64,000 nucleotides of DNA from Cladopsammia gracilis (taxonomy: Eukaryota; Cnidaria; Anthozoa; Scleractinia; Dendrophylliidae), in NCBI GenBank assembly GCA_022457155.1, contig JAJGOT010000034.1, positions 62,001 through 126,000 of the forward strand. The letters run 5' to 3'. Position 1 is the stretch's first letter. Every line of letters starts with the position of its first letter. This document shows positions 57,055-64,000 of the stretch, piece after piece. The notes beneath the pieces are model-generated. The model was not told the origin of the DNA, ran no database searches, and saw nothing but the letters and a program-made list of their open reading frames with translations. Position numbers and translations under genes: made by a program.

Positions 57055-57760
57055 TCACCAGTCCTTTTGTTCGTCTCTCAGTTCTTGGTTGTTAAACATC
57101 TGAGACGACAGTTTACGTTCAGCGGCTTCCAAGCCCCGTCGGTTACGGATCAGCGGCGTCTCCTAAAAGGATTCAACAAAACATTCACAAGTGGACAAAA
57201 TTTCTTGGGACAGAGCTGAAAATGTACGACTACAACATGAAAGATCTATCTGACCTGAAAAAAATATCACACCTGTCCGTTTTCCAACGAGTTGCCTTCC
57301 CCCCTCACCCCTCCACTCCCTCCTCTCCCCTCCCCCCTTTCTGTTCCATGTTTTTCGTTTTCCAATTGTACCAACCTCGTCTCTAAGGCCTTCGCTTCGT
57401 TCAAACAGCGGAGGGTTGTCCAATACTCTGACAAAATTATGCATAGCATTGTATTGTATTATATGACCATAACAATAGTTTAACAATTAGAACGACACAA
57501 TACAGCACAATGTATTACAGTACAATGCTATGCATAAATTTGTCAGAGTATTGCACAAGTTTGAAACAGCGTGGTGAAACCTTTGAACATGGCTGCTAAC
57601 CACGCTACCTTTGAGATATAATTGCTGCATAGTTTTCTTTTGCTGATTAAAACCTTACCTTTCGCAAGATACCTCGGATGCTGGGCTGGAACCCATCAGT
57701 GTTGGTTATCAGCAATAGCATTGTCAAGCTAAACAAAACCGCGAATAATTTGAACTTCAT
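57055..57760 (-). CDS. Small secreted peptide, two exons, 69 aa (copy 1)
   Basis: Exon 1 is 57659-57760 and exon 2 is 57055-57162 (TGA), both phase 0, with a GTAAGG donor and a TTGAATCCTTTTAG acceptor. Exon 1 begins with a clear signal peptide (MKFKLFAVLFSLTMLLLITN, then TDG). The mature part is basic and helical with no cysteine: SIRGILRK, then ETPLIRNRRGLEAAERK and an acidic end ELRDEQKDW. Dibasic RR could be a processing site. An AATAAA signal lies at 57010-57015. I do not recognise the family. The second copy (60838-61282) keeps the exon structure. No transcript evidence, so moderately sure. Confidence 0.68.
57420..57553. mobile_element. Palindromic MITE in the peptide-gene intron
   Basis: Inverted arms CAATACTCTGACAAAATTAT and the complement of AATTTGTCAGAGTATTG, about 33 bp each. 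Absent from the corresponding intron of copy 2, which is 262 bp against 496 bp. Confidence 0.8.
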
Positions 57761-58639
57761 TCTCTCGACTTGCAACGATCCTGTGTCTTTCACTGTGATT
57801 CTCTATAGCCACTTGGAAGATATTTGGTCGTTTTATTTCGACATCACATTATTCATTTTAAATGTCAGATGTCAAATCTCCATTGTCGGCGACAAAATTT
57901 GGGAAACGGCTGGAAACGAAGTCGCCATCCCCTGCAGGTTCTGTCATAATACGCGGAAAATGGCTTTCACCCACCTGAGCCCCCGCCTTCCCTTGTTTTT
58001 ATATTCTACATGTGGGACTTTAAAGCAATAATTCTTGCTATAGTAAAATATATGTTACGGTTAAAACTAATCTGAAAAATGTCTCCTTAACGTTGAGCTA
58101 TTTTCGTGTTTCGCTAGGTAGCCGATTATTTGTACCTGTTGTTTGCTGTTAAAATAATAAATTAATCTAGATCTGACATACAGCTGAGCAAACTGCTGAT
58201 GTTTCTGTAAATTGAAAAAATAATTGGGACCATCGGGTGAATTGTTATTTTTTTAACAGCGACGCAATGTTTGTGATTTATTCGGGTCTCAGCGGCATAA
58301 AACTAATAAAACTAGCACCGACCAGGTGAAACGTAAATAAATCGTAAAAAAAAAATAGATTATTATTTTGGATCAAATGAATTGCATTTTTATGACTGCT
58401 AAGTTTAAGGCTTTTAAATAACCCCATATCAGAGATATTTATTTTTCAAACCAAAATCATCAGTCGGTTTTTAGAGAGACAATCTGTTAAAAAATCCGAG
58501 ACGACAATTTAAGGGAAGGCTGGATTGAATCATTGAATGGCACTACAAATAGAATCCTGTTTGACTCTTTCAGTTGCAAATATTTTGAGAGCTATACTTC
58601 GTTAAATTTGGTTCACTTTCTCGATTTGTTCTTTGACCA

Positions 58640-61600
58640 ATGCAGCAATAACGTTAAAACAGCTTTCTACAGGTGACAAATACATAAATCTTTGTCAAAT
58701 ATGTAAAAGGTTTGATGTAATTATTTGTCTTCAAAAACATTCTTCACTGCTTGCAAGATAATTTCAGTGAAAGTTTAACATTTAGTCAGTGACATCTTAG
58801 TTTCGTTATGTTACGATACTTACTTTGTTTTGTAGGGCAAAAAAGGGAGAGAAATGTGCATATGATATCGCAGAAGTATTTAATTTTATCATTTTATTTA
58901 AACCCGCGTGTTAAAGACCGGACAGTTAAGTAAACTATTCCTTGCCAGGTGTTTTCTATTAGCTTAATTGCTTCCTCGATCACCTTCACCTTTGAAATAA
59001 TTCATTCAAATTGCTGTTTTTCCTCCATGGATCTGTTCTTTATGAAGTTATTAAACTTTTAAAGCCAGTTTGTAACGAGCCATTAGAAAGAGTAAATAAT
59101 TATGCAAGCCGTTGCAGGTGTATTTTATACATTTTCCGTTTGTGTTTAGATTTCGCACGCGCAATTAGTATCTTTCTAAACGTTTCATTTTTTTTGAAAA
59201 CCTGACAGATAAAAATAATCTTAGTAAATTTAATCGAGACTTAAAAGAAGTTGGAAGGGACCGTTTAATGGAAATGGCAAACTGATTTATCTCTTCCTAT
59301 TCAAAGTTATTTTAATAGTACTTTGGAAGTCATTATTCGCGTGCAAATAGGTTTGTAATCGCCATGGCGTTCTTTAATTGGCGCAGTGGTAATATAGCTG
59401 CTCATTTAAATGAATGTCACATTTTAAGATCTTTCGACGGTGAAACAACGGGACTACGTTTCAAATATTGCGACCCACCTTCTCTCCCTTTACGATTCTG
59501 TTCGATTCATGTACCTACCGGCATAGGGTTAATATTTTAGTCGAGATTTATATCTTCATTTTTTTCATGGTCTATGCCTTAGCTTTCGTTTTTCCACATG
59601 CTGTCTTTCGTGGTTTTTTATTTAAATAAACCCGCAATAAAAATTTCACGCGTCGCCAGTCACCCCGCCGTGTAGTTTACAACTCATCTGAGTGGCGCTC
59701 TCTATACCTTAACCAAAGAACAATGACGAGAGGAAGAATATTTTGCTATGGACGGAACTTGAGTTTATAAATGTTTTGTTCCCGTGCTCAAAAGTCGCGA
59801 TTCTCGTTCGCGAACTTCTGTGCTCCTTTTGGTCAGCACTACAAGCAGCTAGAGCGCAACTGAAGCACGTTTGGTGTCTGATTGGCCATGGAGATGCATG
59901 AGATATTGGGAATCGTGCGTGAAAACCCTCTGCTGTAGGCTGTCCCATAAGTAGTTAAAATTAAAAACCGGCGCGCGAACGAGCGGAGAAAAAAGAGGGG
60001 AGACTTCTTTATCTCTTTCGCGCCTATCTCCCTCCGTCAGATCTCGCAATAGTTTTCCTTCGCGCCCCACTATCAATGAACGCATGAAACAGGCAAGCGC
60101 TATAACCCATGATCAGAAGTCCTTCTCCCTTCGCCTACATTCGATAATAGCTACCCAGCTCACATCGAGGAAATTTCTCGGCTAAACACGAATGGACAAA
60201 ACTAGCAAGGGTATATGTCGTTTTTCTGGCGATTGAATATTTTAACATTTTATCCTTGTTATCTTGCTGATTATGAATCATCCCGTACAGAGGGATATGA
60301 AACAAGACCGATTTCCAAACAGCGCGCACAGGAGCGCGCGTAAATGTTTCGCGCTGTCATGGTTCTTATTGTTTCGGTCCCTTAATAAGCCCTTTGATGG
60401 GTGGTTTGGCCACGAAGGGTTTTTGTAAACACTTCAAAGATCCCTCAGGGTTCCCTCAAGCTCTCCTTTATGCTGTAGTGCAGTCCACTCTTCAACATAC
60501 CCCGGGGGAGAACACCGAGCATTTGAGTAGTTACTGTGCCCGCGTGGGGTGGGGATTTGACATTAATGGTTGTTTCTTTGGTAGGTAATTTGACACTGTA
60601 TGGGAGGGGTAGGGGGATAGGCCGGAATTTGATCAAGTTCCATCAGTTTCCTGTTTCCTGTTGCTGGCAGATTTTTGCCATCACGAGTGTTGGCCAGAGC
60701 TAACGATAAATCAAATAATTGCTGCAGCAATATTTAACAGATATATTTTTTCACAAGCGTACATTAGGTTTATATTCTGGTTCTGCTGTCTACCAGCACA
60801 AGTGTTGTGTTCACCAGTCCTTTTGTTCGTCTTTCAGTTATTGATTGTTAAACATCTGAGACGACAGTTTAAGTAGAGTGGTTTCCAAGCCGCGTTGGTT
60901 ACAAGTCAGCGGCGTCTCCTAAAACGATTCAACAAAACACTTCTTGTTAGAAAACGTAAATAGTGGACAAAAGAACCTTGGGACAGTGCTGAAAATGTAC
61001 GACTACAACATGAAAGGTCCACCTGACCTGAGGAAAAAGAAACAGATTCCGTTGATATTTTAACAAATTCTCCCCACCTCTTCTATAAGATACGTATGTG
61101 GACAAGAAAAGAGAATTTGCACTTTGGTCTGGGGTATTAAGGGGTTAAATGGAGTGGTGAAACCTCTGAACATGACTTACATTTCCGGAGTAATCTCGGT
61201 TGCCTGGCAACAACCCATCAGTGTTGATGATCAGTAATAGCATTGTAAAACAAAACAAAACCGCAACAAATTTGAACTTCATTCTCTGGACTTGTAATTG
61301 TCGGCCACTGCGATTCTCTAAGCCACTTACACACCAAATAACTTGGAAGACTATATCTGGTCCTTTTCTTTCGACATCAAACGATTCATTTCAAATGTCA
61401 GATGTCAAATCTCCATTGTAGGCGACAAAATTTGGGAAACGGCTGGAAACAAAGTCGCCATCCTCTGCAGGGTCTGTCATAATATGCGGAAAATGGCTTT
61501 CACCCACCTGCGCCCCGCCTTCCCTTGTTTTTATATTCTACATGTGGGAGGGTGAGGTGACTAGACTTCTTAGTAAGTTTCAAAGCAATTATGCGTGCTA

Positions 61601-61640
61601 CAGTCAAATATATATTACGGTTAAAACAATGACAAATCTG
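58640..61640. repeat. Tandem segmental duplication, copy 2
   Basis: Shorter copy of 54160-58070 that lacks the three MITEs. It also differs by many substitutions and small gaps, so the duplication is not recent. Confidence 0.8.
60838..61282 (-). CDS. Small secreted peptide, two exons, 60 aa (copy 2)
   Basis: Exon 1 is 61181-61282 (ATG) and exon 2 is 60838-60918 (TAA), phase 0, with a GTAAGT donor and a TTGAATCGTTTTAG acceptor. The signal peptide MKFKFVAVLFCFTMLLLIIN is conserved. The mature part has diverged (LLPGNRDYSGN then ETPLTCNQRGLETTLLKLSS). At 60838-60840 TAA replaces the GAA of copy 1, and the next eight codons would still read LKDEQKDW, so nine residues are lost to one substitution. 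The faster change in the mature part than in the signal peptide may mean relaxed or diversifying selection. It could be a young pseudogene. Confidence 0.6.
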
Positions 61641-64000
61641 ACTACGATTAGGCGAGTAGTGATCGTTGTCCTAAGAAAGACTTTATAAATGTATATTGGA
61701 AATAGATTAAAAGATTTTCTTGTTGTGTTATTTTTGGCTATACTTACTGCGAGCAGTCCCTGATTTGTCTTCAATTAAAGTTGGGAAACAAACAAGCGTG
61801 AGGAGGGGTGAACGAACGTGAGAAAAGAGAAACAAGTGCTCAATTCCCAGAATAAAACTCATTTCGGGCTTGCATTGTTCCCTTGTTTCTCGCGGCTCGT
61901 CGCTTGGCACATGTTTTTGTTAAGTTTGACTCGATCCGCTGCAAGAAAGATTCATTTTCAATGCGTCCGCCAGACGCAACTTTTCTTTAAGGAGGCTCGA
62001 CTCAGTTTTTTTTTTCGCCGTTGGGTGTATGTTTTGAAATCAAAATTTCGCAGAGAAAGACATGCTTCGATTGCTTTCATACTTCACCAAGTTTATGAAG
62101 TGTGAGACAATTCTGACAAGATTTAGAGAAAAACGGCATTGACATCAGTCGTTGACAGTACGATAATTGTCCTGTGTTTTTGAAACAGTTTTTGAACAGT
62201 TGCTACGTCTAAATCAGCCTTAAAACCAGTATAAAATACTATCGTTCGCTTCATCGTCACTAAGTAAAACCGATTTCGTTGAGTCAAAAGCGACCTACTA
62301 TAATACACCTTCTCATGTTTCAACAATGCAACTATTACGTCAAGCTAGAAATATACCAGATATGTCAAACGGTTAGTTGCATCATTTTCTCGTGTTCTGT
62401 TTTTCCCTTTTTCTGTTCCTGTGCAATTACATCAAGCTAAAAATATACCACTTGTCGCAAACTGCCTACGACATAACCCGATCTTACTACTACGAAGCTA
62501 GTCTCTTGGGAATTACGAACTTGTGCCGAAGATTAACGGGAAAACACGAGAATTTATCGAGGTCGAATGCGGAATCCGAAAAATGCGTAAAATCATATCC
62601 TTCAAAAACTAAGGTCTATCAGGTTTCCTGGTTCCCCTCGTTAAAAGCCAGTTGACTGATAAATAGTTCTTGTCATATTTTTTCGGTTCAATGCCTTAAA
62701 TTTTAGCACCCTAAGCGGTACCAATCTAGAAATTTTAACCCCTAAAAGGTACGATGAGCACCCCGACATTTATATATTAAGTTCCTCCCTCCCCTGGGGG
62801 ACACTGCACCTTTAATAGCCTGCAAAGCAGGCATATTTGGGGGGTTGGGGGTGAACGAGCGCTGCGTTTAAAAAAACGCAGACTGAGGCGAGTCAAAAGA
62901 TGCGACCAAGGGTGTGGGAGTCAGGCTGGAAGGCGAAGGAGGGGGGTGGAGGAGAGGAAGGAAAATGGCGACCAAACACTAAATTCAGCACTCGCCCACT
63001 AAAAAAAAGCCTGTCTACACATTTAAGAAAAGGTAAAATGCTGGATTTTAGAAAGACAAGATCTTATATTAAGGTACATATAAAAGGATAATACCTCAGA
63101 AGACTGTCTGTAAGCCGAGATGATATAAAATGCTTTTTGTGAGAATAAACGACCGGTTTTCTGAGTTATGCGCGTTTCGCACGCACAGACATCCCAATAC
63201 ATGGCTATCAGACAACATTTTGTTCTGTTCAAAGTATATGATTGCTTCCTTTAAGAAACAAAACAACATAGCTATTATTAATCATAAAGTAAGGAGCTAT
63301 TTCTCGGTAATTTTGGATGAAAGGGGAGTTGGATGGTGCGAGGAGCACCATGTTTCACGGAGACAATTCATAAAAGTTTAATATCATCTCTATCAGTCTC
63401 CCCTCAGGTATAAAAAGTGTCTGGAAGCGAGAAAATGCGGGTGCATTCGTACAGATATAATTATAAGTTGGTTACTCAAAGCAATTCTTAGGGACCATGT
63501 TTAGTTTTGTAAGTCTTTATCAATCAAGGGTATATACGCTTGCAGCTTTTTAATATAGCTAAAAGGTCAATTTTGACGGGAAATTATTTCCGAGAACAAA
63601 ACAACGAACTATTAATCCATCCTACTAAAACGGTGTACGTTTTTTCTAAATATTTTGTACGTGGAAACATGTTTTTCGGAGTAATTGCTTCCATGAAGAA
63701 TTGTGAATATTTTTCAAAAATAGATTATTTGAATTGCAAATGCATAGAATAATTAACCGTTCATCGGATTCATGTTTTTCTTCGCACCTTCACCACGAGG
63801 AAAGTGAAAGAGGCTGAAGGAGTTATTTTCATCTTGACAGATAATTCAAGATTGCAAACGAAACTTTAATAACTTTAAATGTTGTTCGACATGAGGAACA
63901 AAGTCATCTGCCCCAGCATGCAGACCACAACATTTTCTGAAGCGAAGAATCTATTTTCGTTTTGTACAACCACATGCTTCAGGTAAGAAAAATATATTGT
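61641..64000. other. Right-edge spacer, no gene recognised
   Basis: Frames up to 95 codons show no domain, splice or signal-peptide pattern I can support. 62690-62765 carries a CCCTAAGCGGTACC / CCCCTAAAAGGTACGATGAG repeat related to 10770-10845. 62820-62990 is G-rich. Confidence 0.5.

Larger units (their letters stand above)
54160..58070. repeat. Tandem segmental duplication, copy 1
   Basis: Aligns with about 58640-61640 across many blocks (TTTGTCAAATAT, GCTCAACGTTTGGTGTC-type words, the secreted-peptide exons). It is longer because of MITEs at 54362-54802, 55970-56240 and 57420-57553. Confidence 0.8.

Noticed and set aside
61818..62105. 95-codon plus-strand frame
   Set aside because: No recognisable domain, signal peptide or splice support; composition resembles surrounding spacer.
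1..64000. Bacterial contamination or endosymbiont DNA
   Set aside because: Introns, LTR and LINE elements, SINEs and torsin/LAP1 genes are all animal features spread across the window.

Overview
This is animal nuclear DNA, most probably from a hexacorallian cnidarian (stony coral or sea anemone). The reasons are low gene density, AT-rich spacers, spliced genes with GT..AG introns, nested short inverted-repeat elements, a Ty3/gypsy element, LINE and tRNA-derived SINE pieces, and hammerhead ribozyme motifs of the kind carried by Penelope-like elements. The species call is an inference; no marker gene fixes it.

Layout. 0-5.3 kb is inverted-repeat elements. 5.5-6.3 kb is a single-exon BTB/POZ gene. 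8.7-13.1 kb is one 4.3-kb element with about 260-bp terminal inverted repeats and another element nested inside. About 14.1-28.84 kb and about 36.96-50.09 kb are two direct copies of a segment of about 13-15 kb. Each copy carries a four-exon gene for an unrecognised 202-residue coiled-coil protein and a LAP1/LULL1-like torsin activator gene, which sits head-to-head with a torsin gene across a 249-bp shared promoter. The right duplication breakpoint appears to fall inside torsin: copy 1 keeps only the first 132 torsin codons, whereas copy 2 is complete (331 aa). Both activator frames are open, but the copy-1 protein has lost the presumed arginine finger (R339 to C) and the YCD cysteine. 28.8-37 kb between the copies is filled by a decayed Ty3/gypsy element (160-bp LTRs, 5-bp target duplication), SINEs, integrase-type transposase fragments and other repeats. 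50.7-54.8 kb is palindromes and transposons. 54.2-58.1 and 58.6-61.6 kb are a second tandem duplication. Each copy contains a two-exon gene for a short secreted peptide (69 and 60 aa); the second is shortened by one nonsense substitution. 61.6-64 kb has no recognised gene.

How the genes relate. Torsins are ER/nuclear-envelope AAA+ ATPases that hydrolyse ATP only when a LAP1/LULL1 partner completes the active site. A divergent promoter for enzyme and activator is therefore functionally coherent, and copy 1 reads as an activator gene separated from a working torsin partner. Six protein-coding loci look intact: BTB, two coiled-coil paralogs, two activators and one torsin. The two secreted-peptide genes are plausible but unproven. 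No rRNA gene, functional tRNA or CRISPR array was seen.
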